DNA of 64,000 bases from Candidatus Nanopelagicales bacterium (GCA_018402075.1 JAGYJP010000001.1:682001-746000); one strand, 5' to 3'. Counted from the stretch's first letter, positions 34,401-44,462 are shown. The notes: generated by a model from the sequence alone, not told the origin. Made by a program: numbers and translations.

Positions 34401-34853
34401 GTGGCCAAGACAGCATCGAAAAAGGAAAACAAGGATAAGAGCAAAGTTGCACCTACGGCGGCGCCCGTTCCCATTCCCATAATGTTGTGGCAGTCGGAGC
34501 CCGACAACCATGACTATCCGGCAGCGGAGTCGTACCTGTCACTCCTGACCACGGCGGCTCAAGCCAAGAAACTTGTGGAGCAATTAAAAGGTGCACCAAT
34601 AGTCATGCACCCCGCGAAGGACATCTTGCGATCGGCACAGTTGGAACTTTTACCCATGAATGATGCTGCGGTGGTCAGGGACATCACAAAAGTTGCACAG
34701 GGAATGAAACTCTCACCCGTGTTGCTCATGCGTGGGGACTACACAACAGGTGCTCCCCTGGTGATCGCTGATGGCTACCACCGAGTGTGCTCGAGTTATC
34801 ACCTCAGTGAAAATGAACTCATTCCTTGCCGGATTATTGATGGCAACATCTGA
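34401..34853 (+). CDS. ParB/Srx-like domain protein
   Basis: 150 aa from GTG 34401, which has GGAGGG 6 nt upstream; the frame extends upstream through the tRNA and is not coding there. A lysine-rich N-terminus precedes a domain with the ParB/sulfiredoxin-like pattern KLSPVLLMRG and PLVIADGYHRVCSSYHL, followed by IPCRIID. The GYHR motif corresponds to the GxxR nucleotide-binding box of ParB-type proteins. Proteins of this kind are common in Actinobacteria with unknown role. Confidence 0.75.
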   Translation: MAKTASKKENKDKSKVAPTAAPVPIPIMLWQSEPDNHDYPAAESYLSLLTTAAQAKKLVEQLKGAPIVMHPAKDILRSAQLELLPMNDAAVVRDITKVAQGMKLSPVLLMRGDYTTGAPLVIADGYHRVCSSYHLSENELIPCRIIDGNI

Positions 34854-34857
34854 TCTG

Positions 34858-37065
34858 TTAGTGGAAGCGGCGCAGCCGCAGACTGTTCGTCACAACGAAA
34901 ACACTGGAGAAAGCCATGGCCGCGCCTGCGATCATGGGGTTAAGTAGTCCAGCTACGGCAAGTGGGATCGCAGCAACGTTATAAGCAAATGCCCAAAACA
35001 GATTACCTTTGATTGTTGCGAGGGTTTTGCGGGCAAGTTCAATTCCGGTAGCGGCACTGGTCAGGTTGCTGTTCACCAATGTGATGTCACTAGCCTCAAT
35101 GGCAACATCGGTGCCCGAACCCATGGACATTCCGAGGTCAGCCTGAACAAGTGCTGCGGCGTCATTGACGCCGTCGCCGACCATGGCAACCACTTTGCCC
35201 TCGGATTGAAGTTGGGTGATTACTGCAACTTTGTCCTCAGGCATAACTTCGGAATAGACGCGTTTGATTCCCACCTGTTCGGCAATTGATTCAGCGGCGA
35301 GTTTGTTGTCCCCTGTCAGGAGAATTGGGGTCAATCCCAATTCTTTGAATGTGTTTATGGCCTGCTTCGAATCGGTTTTGATTGTGTCGGCAACCGCAAT
35401 GAACCCGAGTACTTGATTACTTTGGGCAACTGCAATTACGGTCATGCCTTGGCTTTGATATTGACCGATCCAAGGGTCGTGAATACTAGTGTTGAGTTGC
35501 TGGGAAATCCACTGTGGGCTGCCAGCAATCGTCGGTTTGCTGTCCACTGTTCCTTGAACACCGCCACCACGAACCGCCAGAAAGTCCGAGACGATTGGGA
35601 TCTCATTGTGTTCTTTGGCTGCGATCACAATTGCATGTGCGATCGGGTGTTCAGATCCTGATTCAATTGCACCCGCAATGCGCATCAGATCAGAATCAGT
35701 TATACCCGGTGCTGGGTGAACTGCGTGCACGGACATTCGACCTGTAGTAACCGTTCCCGTCTTATCAAGAACGATTGTGTTGATTTTTTGGGTGGATTCA
35801 AGAATTTGCGGACCGCGAATCAGGATGCCCAACTGAGCGCCTCTGCCGGTACCCACCATGAGCGCTGTTGGCGTTGCGAGTCCCAAGGCACAGGGACAGG
35901 CAATGATCAACACGGCGACCGCAGCGGTGAAAGCGAAAGTGACATTAGAGTCGATAATCAGCCAACCAATGAGTGTGAGGACCGAAAGAATCAGAACGAA
36001 CGGAACAAATATTGTTGAGATTCGGTCAGCAAGTCGCTGAACAGGAGCCTTTCCTGCCTGAGCCTGCTCGACCATGCGAGTGATTCGCGCCAGAGCGGTG
36101 TCTGCACCTACCGCTGTCGCTTCAATAAGAAGTCTTCCGTTTTCATTCATGGTGGAACCCACAACCACCGATCCTGGATCAACTTCAACTGGAATGGACT
36201 CACCCGTGATCATGCTGGCATCTACCGCCGAGCTTCCTTCAATGACAATGCCATCTGTGGCAATGCGCTCACCTGGGCGAATCACAAAGTGATCACCCAC
36301 TTTGAGGAATTCAATCGGAATGGTTCGCTCCTGGTTGTCTTCCAGAATGGTTACTTCCTTGGCGCCAAGGGATAGGAGTGCCGAAAGAGCCTGACTGCTC
36401 TTTGACTTAGCGCGCACCTCTAAATAGCGACCTAGAAGTAGAAAGACTGTTACCGCACTGGCCACCTCAAAGTAGATCTCACTGGCACCGGCGGTGTGAC
36501 TGGGAAAGAAACTGAACTGCATGCGCATATCTGGCTCACCCGCGGAGCCGAAGATCAATGCGTACAGACTCCAGAGATACGCAGCGGACACACCGAGGGA
36601 GATCAGGGTGTCCATGGTGGTGTTGCCGTGGCGAAGGTTAAGCAGGGTGGCACGGTGAAATGGCCACGCACCCCACAAAACAACGGGAGTCGTAAGAACA
36701 AGGGACACCCACTGCCAGTAATTGAATTGCAGCGGAGGAACCATGGCAAGGAGAACAACGGGGATCGTCAGGATCGTTGAAATGACAAGGCGCAACTTGA
36801 GTGACCGCTCTTCAGAACTGTCAGTCGCCTCACTGGTCACAGCAGCAGCGGTGTAACCGGTGGCCTCAATTGTGCTAATTGCATCTAAGAGTGTCAGATT
36901 CACCGGAAGTTGAATTGTTGCTTTCTCGGTGGAGTAATTGACCGTTGCAATAACGCCCGGAAGTTTGTTGAGTTTCTTTTCCACTCGTGCCGCGCAGGAT
37001 GCACAGGTCATGCCCCCGACGGCTAACTCAACTGTCGTTGGCGTGATATCGGTGCGAGTGGACAT
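34858..37065 (-). CDS. copA: Copper-exporting P1B-type ATPase
   Basis: 735 aa. An N-terminal heavy-metal domain (GGMTCASCAARV, CASC at 21-24) is followed by eight membrane helices with the CPC metal site in IIACPCALGLATPTA. It has the phosphorylation motif DKTGTVTTG, the HP dipeptide in SEHPIAHA and the hinge GDGVNDAAAL. It pumps Cu(I) out of the cytoplasm. It starts 2 nt after copZ and belongs to a csoR-copZ-copA operon. Confidence 0.95.
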   Translation of the reverse strand: MSTRTDITPTTVELAVGGMTCASCAARVEKKLNKLPGVIATVNYSTEKATIQLPVNLTLLDAISTIEATGYTAAAVTSEATDSSEERSLKLRLVISTILTIPVVLLAMVPPLQFNYWQWVSLVLTTPVVLWGAWPFHRATLLNLRHGNTTMDTLISLGVSAAYLWSLYALIFGSAGEPDMRMQFSFFPSHTAGASEIYFEVASAVTVFLLLGRYLEVRAKSKSSQALSALLSLGAKEVTILEDNQERTIPIEFLKVGDHFVIRPGERIATDGIVIEGSSAVDASMITGESIPVEVDPGSVVVGSTMNENGRLLIEATAVGADTALARITRMVEQAQAGKAPVQRLADRISTIFVPFVLILSVLTLIGWLIIDSNVTFAFTAAVAVLIIACPCALGLATPTALMVGTGRGAQLGILIRGPQILESTQKINTIVLDKTGTVTTGRMSVHAVHPAPGITDSDLMRIAGAIESGSEHPIAHAIVIAAKEHNEIPIVSDFLAVRGGGVQGTVDSKPTIAGSPQWISQQLNTSIHDPWIGQYQSQGMTVIAVAQSNQVLGFIAVADTIKTDSKQAINTFKELGLTPILLTGDNKLAAESIAEQVGIKRVYSEVMPEDKVAVITQLQSEGKVVAMVGDGVNDAAALVQADLGMSMGSGTDVAIEASDITLVNSNLTSAATGIELARKTLATIKGNLFWAFAYNVAAIPLAVAGLLNPMIAGAAMAFSSVFVVTNSLRLRRFH

Positions 37066-37067
37066 GA

Positions 37068-37286
37068 CTATGCAGGTGCGATTGTGTAACCGGCTTCTTC
37101 AACGGCCGACTTGATGTCTGCATCGCTGATGTCGTTGTCGGCAACAATGTTCACCGGCGTTGGGGCATCAGTATTTAATGCAATATTCACTCCGGTAACG
37201 CCACTGATTTTATTGAGTTCATCTGTGACAGCGTTGACACAGTGATCACATGTCATACCTTCAACTTTGATATTTTTCTCTGGCAT
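37068..37286 (-). CDS. copZ: Copper chaperone (heavy-metal-associated domain)
   Basis: 72 aa single HMA domain with the metal motif GMTCDHC near the N-terminus and the typical end AGYTI. It delivers Cu(I) to CopA or CsoR. The start at 37286 is supported by GAGGAG upstream; the longer reading from 37385 overlaps csoR and is rejected. Confidence 0.92.
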   Translation of the reverse strand: MPEKNIKVEGMTCDHCVNAVTDELNKISGVTGVNIALNTDAPTPVNIVADNDISDADIKSAVEEAGYTIAPA

Positions 37287-37291
37287 GGTGA

Positions 37292-37576
37292 CTAACTCCT
37301 CACGAGTCGAGCAATAGCTTCCTGGGCTTCTTGAATTTTGTCCTGAGCATTTGAGCCACCTTCGGCCATGGCATCTGCGACACAATGGTTGAGGTGATCC
37401 CCTACTAACACCAGAGCAACCGACTGGAGTGCCTTTGTCGCCGCCGAGACCTGGGTGAGGACATCAATGCAGTAGGTGTCCTGCTCCACCATGCGCTCAA
37501 TGCCACGCACCTGTCCTTCAATGCGCTTAAGTCGCTTGAGCACCGCAACTTTGTCAGCGCTGTAGCCAGGTGTCAT
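37292..37576 (-). CDS. csoR: Copper-sensing transcriptional repressor CsoR
   Basis: 94 aa all-helical DUF156 protein. The Cu(I) ligands are Cys36, His61 and Cys65 (TYCIDVL, GDHLNHCVADA), the same numbering as in M. tuberculosis CsoR. It represses the operon until copper binds. It is first in csoR-copZ-copA; a perfect palindromic operator lies just upstream. Confidence 0.95.
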   Translation of the reverse strand: MTPGYSADKVAVLKRLKRIEGQVRGIERMVEQDTYCIDVLTQVSAATKALQSVALVLVGDHLNHCVADAMAEGGSNAQDKIQEAQEAIARLVRS

Positions 37577-37586
37577 GGGGCTGAAT

Positions 37587-37603
37587 ATACCCCTTAGGGG
37601 TAT
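37587..37603. promoter_or_regulatory. CsoR operator
   Basis: Perfect palindrome ATACCCCT-T-AGGGGTAT, starting 11 bp upstream of the csoR start codon. G/C-tract palindromes flanked by TA/AT are the known binding sites of CsoR-type repressors. It abuts the stop codon of the upstream gene, so the operon promoter must lie within that gene's 3' end. Confidence 0.82.
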
Positions 37604-39129
37604 CAGGAACAGATGGTGGTGGTGCCGGGACTAATCACTCCGCCAAGAAGGAAGGAATCCACCCGAGCCGTGACACACTCACTGCCCTCGAAGTAGCCGG
37701 TGTGGTTGTAACCACCTTGCCACTCGACCACCTCAGCGTTACCTAATCGCTGGGCAAGATCAACACCCCAACGAGCAGGGGTCGCAGGATCAAACTCCGT
37801 TGCCACGATCATGACGGGTGGTGCAGTACCGGCGGTGATTTCCGGATTGGGTCCGGCCTGGTACGGCCATGACCTGCAGGCCAATGCACCCCATGCAAGT
37901 GCTTGGCCGAAAGTTGGCGCACTCACCGACAACTCGCTTGCAAACTCTCGAATCTGGTCAACGGTGTCATCTACAGGTAGATCAAGACATGAGACTGCAT
38001 AAAAAGCATCAGTTGAATTGTCGGTGTACCGGCCATCTGGTGCGCGATTCATGCGACGGTCCACGATTTCCAGTAGTGGATCGGGATCCGAGTCTGTCAT
38101 GGCTGCATTCAGCGCCGGCCGCAATTGAGCAAAATCTGATGCGGGGAAATAAAGGTGAATCAGAATCGAATAGGCGGCAAGACCTTCGGTTAACTCGCGC
38201 CCGCCCCGACCCATCAGCGGCTGGGAATCCAATGCCAGAAGAAAATTTTGCACCTGTTGAACACCTTGATCCACACTCCCGGCCAACGGGCAATCGGGTT
38301 GACCCAAACAATCCTCAACAAAGTATCTAAAGAGCACCTCAAATTCCAATGCTTGCTCACGGATCACTTCAAATTGATCAAGGTACGTGGGGAGAACTCC
38401 ATCAAGGACCATGCGACCAACTCGCTCGGGGAAGATCTGGGAATAGATGGCCGCAATCGCGGTGCCATAACTCTTGCCCACCATGTTCATGACCGGGTCC
38501 CCCACAAGTGCACGGGCAATATCCATATCCCTGGCAACTTCAACGGTGGACATATGTGCAATGAGTGGATTGTCCTGTGCCTCACATGCGGATCCCACAA
38601 CCTCAGAATCCAAAATCAATCGCTGTTCCTCCAATGAGGTGTCCGGTGTGACTTCACCACCGATTAGGAGATCAATCTGTTCATCGGTGAAGCATTCAAT
38701 GGGTTCACTCAGGCCCACACCGCGAGGGTCAACACCCACGACATCAAAAACTTCTCGGATTTGATCGGTGACAATGAAATCAGCTGCCTTGGCATAATCC
38801 ACTGCACTGCCACCCGGGCCGCCAGGATTCACAAAAAGCGAACCGATGGACTCACCTGTGGCACGCACCCGTGTCATGGATAGTGAAATTGTTGCGCCCC
38901 CCGGATCCAAGTAATCACGTGGTACATCAAAAGTGGTGCAATCAGCATTGCCACAATTGCGCCACTCCAACTCCTGTGAATAAAACGCACTTAAATCGGC
39001 GGGAATGGACGATTGAATCGTTGGCGCAGCAGGTGGCGTGGCTGAGGGCGCAGCGCAAGCCGCAAGCATCGCCATGGATGCTAGGGAGGCGAAGATAACT
39101 CGCGATCTGCGTGCACGACCCGGGGGCAT
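37603..39129 (-). CDS. Secreted lipoprotein alpha/beta hydrolase (TAP-like tripeptidyl aminopeptidase)
   Basis: About 508 aa. It has a lipoprotein signal peptide with a lipobox-like LAAC near residue 25. The hydrolase domain shows SLFVNPGGPGGSA, VDPRGVGLSEP and the nucleophile elbow GKSYGT (Ser). The C-terminal TAP region has VMIVATEFDPATP with the catalytic Asp, and GYNHTGYFEGSECV with the His. Relatives cleave N-terminal tripeptides or ester substrates outside the cell. The start at 39129 begins the signal peptide; a longer reading is possible but overlaps the divergent gene. Confidence 0.87.
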   Translation of the reverse strand: MPPGRARRSRVIFASLASMAMLAACAAPSATPPAAPTIQSSIPADLSAFYSQELEWRNCGNADCTTFDVPRDYLDPGGATISLSMTRVRATGESIGSLFVNPGGPGGSAVDYAKAADFIVTDQIREVFDVVGVDPRGVGLSEPIECFTDEQIDLLIGGEVTPDTSLEEQRLILDSEVVGSACEAQDNPLIAHMSTVEVARDMDIARALVGDPVMNMVGKSYGTAIAAIYSQIFPERVGRMVLDGVLPTYLDQFEVIREQALEFEVLFRYFVEDCLGQPDCPLAGSVDQGVQQVQNFLLALDSQPLMGRGGRELTEGLAAYSILIHLYFPASDFAQLRPALNAAMTDSDPDPLLEIVDRRMNRAPDGRYTDNSTDAFYAVSCLDLPVDDTVDQIREFASELSVSAPTFGQALAWGALACRSWPYQAGPNPEITAGTAPPVMIVATEFDPATPARWGVDLAQRLGNAEVVEWQGGYNHTGYFEGSECVTARVDSFLLGGVISPGTTTICS

Positions 39130-39147
39130 ACGGCTTACGGTATATCG

Positions 39148-39933
39148 GTGACCCGACAGCGACCCACCCCGGCAGAAATCGCCACCATGGTGGAACAAGG
39201 ACTGGCACGTGGATTGACTTTGATCGATTCATTCCAGGCGGCCACGGGTAACCGATCACTTACAAAGGTTCACAAGAAGGCTGCGCAAGAACATCGCAAA
39301 AGTCAGCGGGAGTACGCCATCCGGCGCGACTCCATTCGTTTTGGCGCCGTGGGGGGCGCCGGGGTCGCGGTCATAACCGGAGCTGCGGGTGCAATCACCC
39401 TCATTCCCGGATGGTGGGTACTCACCGGAATCGGTGCCGTGACATCTTTTGTGAGTTTTCGAAAGTGGAAGTCAATTGGCCCTGCCCCCCGCGAAAGCGC
39501 ACCGGTGGCACCTGTAAAGGCCCTCCCACGCGGAGCGGTGGGAAAAGAAGATGTCACGCGTTACATCACAGTACGCACTCAAATCCTTCAACTGCATTCC
39601 GGGATTCGCTCAATCCACCCCGATGCTGCAATTGAATTGCGCGCTGCGGACTCCGCCGCTGCACCCGCACTCAACGCATTGGTCGAGCGACTCGCGGTGC
39701 TCCACGAACTCCGAACACAACTACCTAATACTGCAGCGTCCAACACTGCAGAGTCGGCGGCCATTGTCATCAGTGAACGCCTACGCACGGGCTGCGAAAG
39801 TTATGACACGTTGCTTGCGGCTGCCGCCACACTCATGGCTGCGCCCGGTATCGATCGGAACTCTGATCTTCAGTCAGCGGCCCAAGCACTTATTGCATAT
39901 TCATACGGCCTGGAGCGAGCCGCGGATCTTTGA
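39148..39933 (+). CDS. Hypothetical membrane protein with helical C-terminus
   Basis: 261 aa from a GTG. A basic N-terminal ~60 residues precede a hydrophobic hairpin of two helices (~66-102, AVGGAGVAVITGAAGAITLI then WWVLTGIGAVTSFVSF). The C-terminal ~130 residues are an Ala-rich helical domain. No family assigned; the layout recalls actinobacterial PspM-type envelope-stress proteins, but that is weak. It is divergent from the TAP-like gene with 18 nt between starts, and its 3' end overlaps holB by 44 bp in the opposite direction. Confidence 0.65.
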   Translation: MTRQRPTPAEIATMVEQGLARGLTLIDSFQAATGNRSLTKVHKKAAQEHRKSQREYAIRRDSIRFGAVGGAGVAVITGAAGAITLIPGWWVLTGIGAVTSFVSFRKWKSIGPAPRESAPVAPVKALPRGAVGKEDVTRYITVRTQILQLHSGIRSIHPDAAIELRAADSAAAPALNALVERLAVLHELRTQLPNTAASNTAESAAIVISERLRTGCESYDTLLAAAATLMAAPGIDRNSDLQSAAQALIAYSYGLERAADL

Positions 39934-41113
39934 TCGCGATCATGAGTGCTTCCACCGCGAGGAGAGGTGGGGTGTTAGCGCCCACTGATTTACGTGTGTA
40001 CTCAATTGCTTCAAGTATGCGGGTGGAATCCGCGGCGCTCCCCCGCGTTGCTAATTGCTCCAATTGCGGGCGCATTTCTTGATTGATCAACTCCAAGGCA
40101 CTACCCACTTGAATAAGGAGAACATCTCGATACAACCCGAGTAGATCAACAAGAGATCGATCCACTTCATCGCGGATCATGCGCTTTCGCCTGGTTTTTT
40201 GGGTTACCAGCAATTGCTTCTTCGCAGCATCAACTGTCTTCTTCGAAGTTCCGGTAACACGTGTGCCTTCCTCGATACCGAAAGATGCTTTCAATTGTTC
40301 ATCTTCACGTGAGTCGAGGGAATCTGATCTAGTATTTGCCGCCTCGGTCGCAGAAGCGACCAAAGTGCCCGCTGCGCTGACGCAAGATGGGACACCGCGC
40401 AGATTAAACACGGTGCGCAGATCAGACTGTCTGCGAAGTCGCGAGGATTCCTCTAGGGCAAGCCCACGCGCTCGACCAATATGACCCTGCGAGGCACGCG
40501 CTGCAAACGCAGCCATGGCCGGATCAACAGAATATGAATGAATTAATAGATCGCGGACATCTGCGGTGGTCGGCGTGCGCAGTGACAGATGGCGGGTGCG
40601 CGAAATAATCGTGGGCAAAACATCTTCCACACTTGGCGCACATAAAACCCACACTGTGTGTGGTGTGGGTTCTTCCAGACTCTTAAGCAGTGAATCGAAT
40701 GCTTGAACGGTAAGTCGATCCGCGTCTTCCACCACAACAACTCGCCAGGGACTATCAATGGGTGCAAGCGAAGAAAGCCGAACCAGTTCACGCGCATCCT
40801 CGACCCCATAGGACAAACCTGATGGAGTGATGATGTGAACATCGGGGTGACCGCCCACCGGGGCCATGCGACACACCTTGCATTGGCCACACCCATTAAG
40901 TGGACAGACAAGGGCTGCGGCAAAAGCGGTGGCTGCAGTTGACCGCCCCGATCCCGGTGGGCCGGTAATCAACCATGCGTGAGTCATGCCTGGCCCAGCC
41001 TCCCCTTGGCGGATCAACTCAGCATCTGCAACAGCTTTGGTCAAGATGTTCACAGCATCTGGCTGGCCAATAAGCGACTCCCAAATGGGTGTTGGGTCCG
41101 TGATGGTTGTCAT
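39890..41113 (-). CDS. holB: DNA polymerase III subunit delta'
   Basis: 407 aa clamp-loader AAA+ protein. Walker A GPPGSGRST is at residues 51-59, a zinc-binding cluster has Cys at 70, 75, 78 and 81, and the sequence VVVVEDADRLTVQAFDSLLK corresponds to the Walker B/sensor region. The helical collar domain forms the C-terminus. An Arg/Lys-rich insert around residues 290-310 is lineage specific. It overlaps tmk by 4 bp, an order shared with other Actinobacteria. Confidence 0.9.
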   Translation of the reverse strand: MTTITDPTPIWESLIGQPDAVNILTKAVADAELIRQGEAGPGMTHAWLITGPPGSGRSTAATAFAAALVCPLNGCGQCKVCRMAPVGGHPDVHIITPSGLSYGVEDARELVRLSSLAPIDSPWRVVVVEDADRLTVQAFDSLLKSLEEPTPHTVWVLCAPSVEDVLPTIISRTRHLSLRTPTTADVRDLLIHSYSVDPAMAAFAARASQGHIGRARGLALEESSRLRRQSDLRTVFNLRGVPSCVSAAGTLVASATEAANTRSDSLDSREDEQLKASFGIEEGTRVTGTSKKTVDAAKKQLLVTQKTRRKRMIRDEVDRSLVDLLGLYRDVLLIQVGSALELINQEMRPQLEQLATRGSAADSTRILEAIEYTRKSVGANTPPLLAVEALMIAIKDPRLAPGRMNMQ

Positions 41114-41730
41114 GACCGTGAAGATAGTTCCTGATCGACTCGCTCTTGTATTACCTGCGAGACGGAATCTATGTCGCGGGAAGCGTCCACAACCAGGTAA
41201 CTCGAGGGTCGCTGAGCTGCCAGATCGAGGAAAGCCTGGGTGACCGCACGGTGATACTCCAGCGGTTCCGATTCGAGCCGATCATGATTGGTGACTCTGG
41301 TCAGGCTGATCTCTGGATCAATCGTTAACACAATGGTGAGATCGGGCATCAGGTTATTAGTGGCCCACAAACTCAAATTGCGAACCCACTCCACACCCAA
41401 ACCACGGGCAACACCTTGATAGGCCACCGACGAATCAATATAACGATCGCAAATAACAACATCACCACGCTCAAGAGCCGGCCGAATAACGCGATCAACA
41501 TGATCCCCGCGAGCAGCTGCAAATAACAGTGCTTCACTGCGCGGATTGAGCCCAACGTAATCGTGACTGAGAACAAGGTGGCGAATGGCTTCGGCCGCTG
41601 GTGTACCACCGGGTTCACGTGTGCGAACTACCGAGCGACCCTGCTGTTCAAGATAGACACCCAAGATGGCCTCTTGGGTGGACTTACCCACACCCTCGCC
41701 GCCCTCAAATGCAATGAACAACCCCGACAT
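41110..41730 (-). CDS. tmk: Thymidylate kinase
   Basis: 206 aa. P-loop FEGGEGVGKST at residues 8-18, the TMP-binding REPGGTPAAEAIR, and the DRX motif DRYIDSSVAYQG. It phosphorylates dTMP to dTDP. It starts 8 nt after the topA stop and overlaps holB by 4 bp, so the three form one operon. Confidence 0.95.
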   Translation of the reverse strand: MSGLFIAFEGGEGVGKSTQEAILGVYLEQQGRSVVRTREPGGTPAAEAIRHLVLSHDYVGLNPRSEALLFAAARGDHVDRVIRPALERGDVVICDRYIDSSVAYQGVARGLGVEWVRNLSLWATNNLMPDLTIVLTIDPEISLTRVTNHDRLESEPLEYHRAVTQAFLDLAAQRPSSYLVVDASRDIDSVSQVIQERVDQELSSRS

Positions 41731-41738
41731 GCGGCAAT

Positions 41739-44462
41739 CTAACTCGAAACTTCTTCAGCCACCACAAGATCTGCAGCCATGGGCTCGGCTTTTGCCGCAA
41801 CCTTCTTGGTGGCTGTCTTTGTAGCCTTCTTTATTGTTTTCTTGGTTGCTTTTTTGGCGGCTTTCTTGGTTGTCTTCTTCGCAGCACGTTTGACAACCTT
41901 TTTGACAGCAGGACCCTTGGCACGGCGTTCGGCAATTAGGTCAGCAGCACGCTCAAGGCTGACCGACATGGGATCGTCGGCCACACGCAATGTTGCATTT
42001 GTTTCACCATCGGTGACATACGCACCGAAACGGCCCTCTTTCACCACAATGAGTTTGCCCGTTGTGGGATCGGTCCCGACCTCACGCAACGGTCCCGCCG
42101 CCTGGCCGCGCCCACGACGCACCTTGGGTTGGGAGTACAACTGTAACGCTTCTTCAAGAGTTACTTCAAAAATTCGGTCTTCATTATCAAGGGACCGCGA
42201 ATCTTTGCCCCTAAGAAGATATGGGCCGTAACGACCATTTTGTGCGGTGATTTCCTCAGCACTTTCGGGGTCAACACCAACAACGCGCGGCAAGTTCAGT
42301 AAGTCAATTGCCTGTTCCAAAGTCACCGTGCTGGGCTTCATGTAACTAAAGAGCGATGCTGTTCGCGGCTTGGCTGACTTGGGAGCATCTTCGGGAAGCA
42401 CTTCGGACACATACGGGCCGTAGCGGCCAGATTTGGATACGACCATTTGGCCGGTGTCGGGATGATGACCCAACTCACGGTCACCCGATGGCTCCAGGAG
42501 TAACTGCTCAGCCAGTTCCGCCGTGAGTTCATCGGGGGCAACGCTCAAAGGAATATTGGCTCGTTCATCGCCGCGCTCAACATACGCACCGTAGCGGCCA
42601 ACACGCAGTTGAGCATCGGTCCCGCGAATGGGCATGGTGGCAAGACCCCGAGCATCAATGGCACCCAAGTCTTCGGTGAGGTGCTTCACTCCGGGAAATG
42701 GCCCCTGCAGTGAATCGCCACCGAGCCAGAAAGTATTGAGCTGGGTGATTCGATCAGCTTCACCCAGTGCAATCAGATCAAGTTCCTCTTCCATGTTGGC
42801 CGTGAACTTGTAATCAACCAATGCACTGAAGTGTTCTTCCAGTAATCGAACAACGGCGAGAGCCGTGAAACTGGGCACCAACGCGGAGCCCTTTTTCCAC
42901 ACGTATCCACGATCAACAATGGTGGACATGATGGATGCGTATGTGGACGGACGCCCAATTCCCAACTCCTCGAGTTTGGCTACCAGGCTGGCTTCGGTGT
43001 AACGCGCGGGCGGTTTGGTGGTGTGACCCTCGGGATTAAGTTCGGTGACAGATAGCTTTTGTCCCTCAGCCAATGCCGGTAATTCCCGATCCTCTTCATT
43101 GTCCTCGTCGGTGACAATGTCAGCGAGTGCCGCACGAAAACCGGGAAACACAACCACCGTTCCCGTTGCACTGAACTCAGCATCTTTTTTGTCAGAAGTC
43201 GTGGCACCAAGTTTGATCGTGGTGGTGGCCACCTGAGCATTCACCATTTGACTAGCAACGGTGCGCTTCCATATCAATTCATAAAGGAGGAATTCATCGC
43301 CGGTCAGTTCCTTGGCAACATCGCCGGGCGTGCGAAATGAATCGCCTGCGGGGCGAATGGCCTCGTGTGCTTCCTGGGCATTTTTACTCTTATTCGGATA
43401 CGTGCGCACCTGCGGATCCACATATTCAGGGCCATAAAGTTCACGTGCCTGTGTCTTGGCTGCATTAATCGCCTGCTCAGAAAGATTCACCGAGTCAGTA
43501 CGCATATAGGTGATGTAGCCATTTTCATAAAGTCCCTGCGCAACACGCATGGTGCGCTGCGCACCCCAACGAAAACGACCGGATGCTTCCTGCTGCAAAG
43601 TAGAAGTTGTAAAAGGTGCCTTCGGTTTACGCTGACCCGGCTTTTGTACAACCGAGCGCACGGTGAATTCAGCTGAAGTCAACCCAGTGACCAATGCACG
43701 GGCATCGGTTTCATTGAGCAACACAACATCAGGTTTCGTCAGATTGCCATCGGCCCCGAAGTCGCTACCGCTGGCGATTCGCTTGCCATCAAGACTGGAC
43801 AGTTTTGCACCGAACGCCCCTGGAGCGAATACACCTTTAATATCCCAGTAACTCGCAGAGTTAAACGCAATCCGCTCACGTTCCCGATCGACAACAAGTC
43901 GCACGGCAACGGACTGCACCCGCCCTGCGGACTTTGCTTCACGACCAATTTTTTTCCACAGCACTTCGGAGACCGGGTATCCGTAGAGTCGATCAACAAT
44001 TCGACGTGTCTCCTGGGCCTCAACAAGGTTCATGTCTACATCGCGCGGATTGTTCACCGCTTCTTGGATAGCTTCCTTGGTGATTTCATTAAAGACCATG
44101 CGCTTGACCGGAACCTTGGGGCGCAATACCTCCAACAGATGCCAGGAAATTGCCTCACCTTCACGGTCCTCGTCTGTGGCCAGGAGGAGTTCATCGGAGT
44201 CCTTCAAAGCACGCTTGAGTTCAGCGATAGTTGCCTTCTTGGACTCATGAACTACATAAAAGGCCTGATAACCGTCGTCCACATTGACGGCCAACTTGGC
44301 CCACGGCTTCTTTTGCTCTTCTTTGGGAAGGTCGGATTTGCGCGCCGCGAGATCACGAATATGACCGACGGATGCCAGCACGTGGTAGTTCGGGCCGAGG
44401 TAGCCAGCGATCTTCTTTGCCTTGGCCGGCGACTCGACAATTACCAGGGTTTTGTCTGGCAT
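41739..44462 (-). CDS. topA: DNA topoisomerase I
   Basis: 907 aa type IA enzyme that relaxes negative supercoils. The Toprim domain starts TLVIVESPAKAKKIAGYLGP, with acidic residues in LATDEDREGEA (97-99). The catalytic tyrosine is Tyr319 in YITYMRTDS. The C-terminal half carries repeated GRYGPYV-type topoisomerase modules instead of zinc fingers, and ends in a long Lys/Ala tail (KKTTKKAAKKATKKTIKKAT). Both are characteristic of actinobacterial TopA; the tail favours processive DNA binding. Confidence 0.96.
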   Translation of the reverse strand: MPDKTLVIVESPAKAKKIAGYLGPNYHVLASVGHIRDLAARKSDLPKEEQKKPWAKLAVNVDDGYQAFYVVHESKKATIAELKRALKDSDELLLATDEDREGEAISWHLLEVLRPKVPVKRMVFNEITKEAIQEAVNNPRDVDMNLVEAQETRRIVDRLYGYPVSEVLWKKIGREAKSAGRVQSVAVRLVVDRERERIAFNSASYWDIKGVFAPGAFGAKLSSLDGKRIASGSDFGADGNLTKPDVVLLNETDARALVTGLTSAEFTVRSVVQKPGQRKPKAPFTTSTLQQEASGRFRWGAQRTMRVAQGLYENGYITYMRTDSVNLSEQAINAAKTQARELYGPEYVDPQVRTYPNKSKNAQEAHEAIRPAGDSFRTPGDVAKELTGDEFLLYELIWKRTVASQMVNAQVATTTIKLGATTSDKKDAEFSATGTVVVFPGFRAALADIVTDEDNEEDRELPALAEGQKLSVTELNPEGHTTKPPARYTEASLVAKLEELGIGRPSTYASIMSTIVDRGYVWKKGSALVPSFTALAVVRLLEEHFSALVDYKFTANMEEELDLIALGEADRITQLNTFWLGGDSLQGPFPGVKHLTEDLGAIDARGLATMPIRGTDAQLRVGRYGAYVERGDERANIPLSVAPDELTAELAEQLLLEPSGDRELGHHPDTGQMVVSKSGRYGPYVSEVLPEDAPKSAKPRTASLFSYMKPSTVTLEQAIDLLNLPRVVGVDPESAEEITAQNGRYGPYLLRGKDSRSLDNEDRIFEVTLEEALQLYSQPKVRRGRGQAAGPLREVGTDPTTGKLIVVKEGRFGAYVTDGETNATLRVADDPMSVSLERAADLIAERRAKGPAVKKVVKRAAKKTTKKAAKKATKKTIKKATKTATKKVAAKAEPMAADLVVAEEVSS

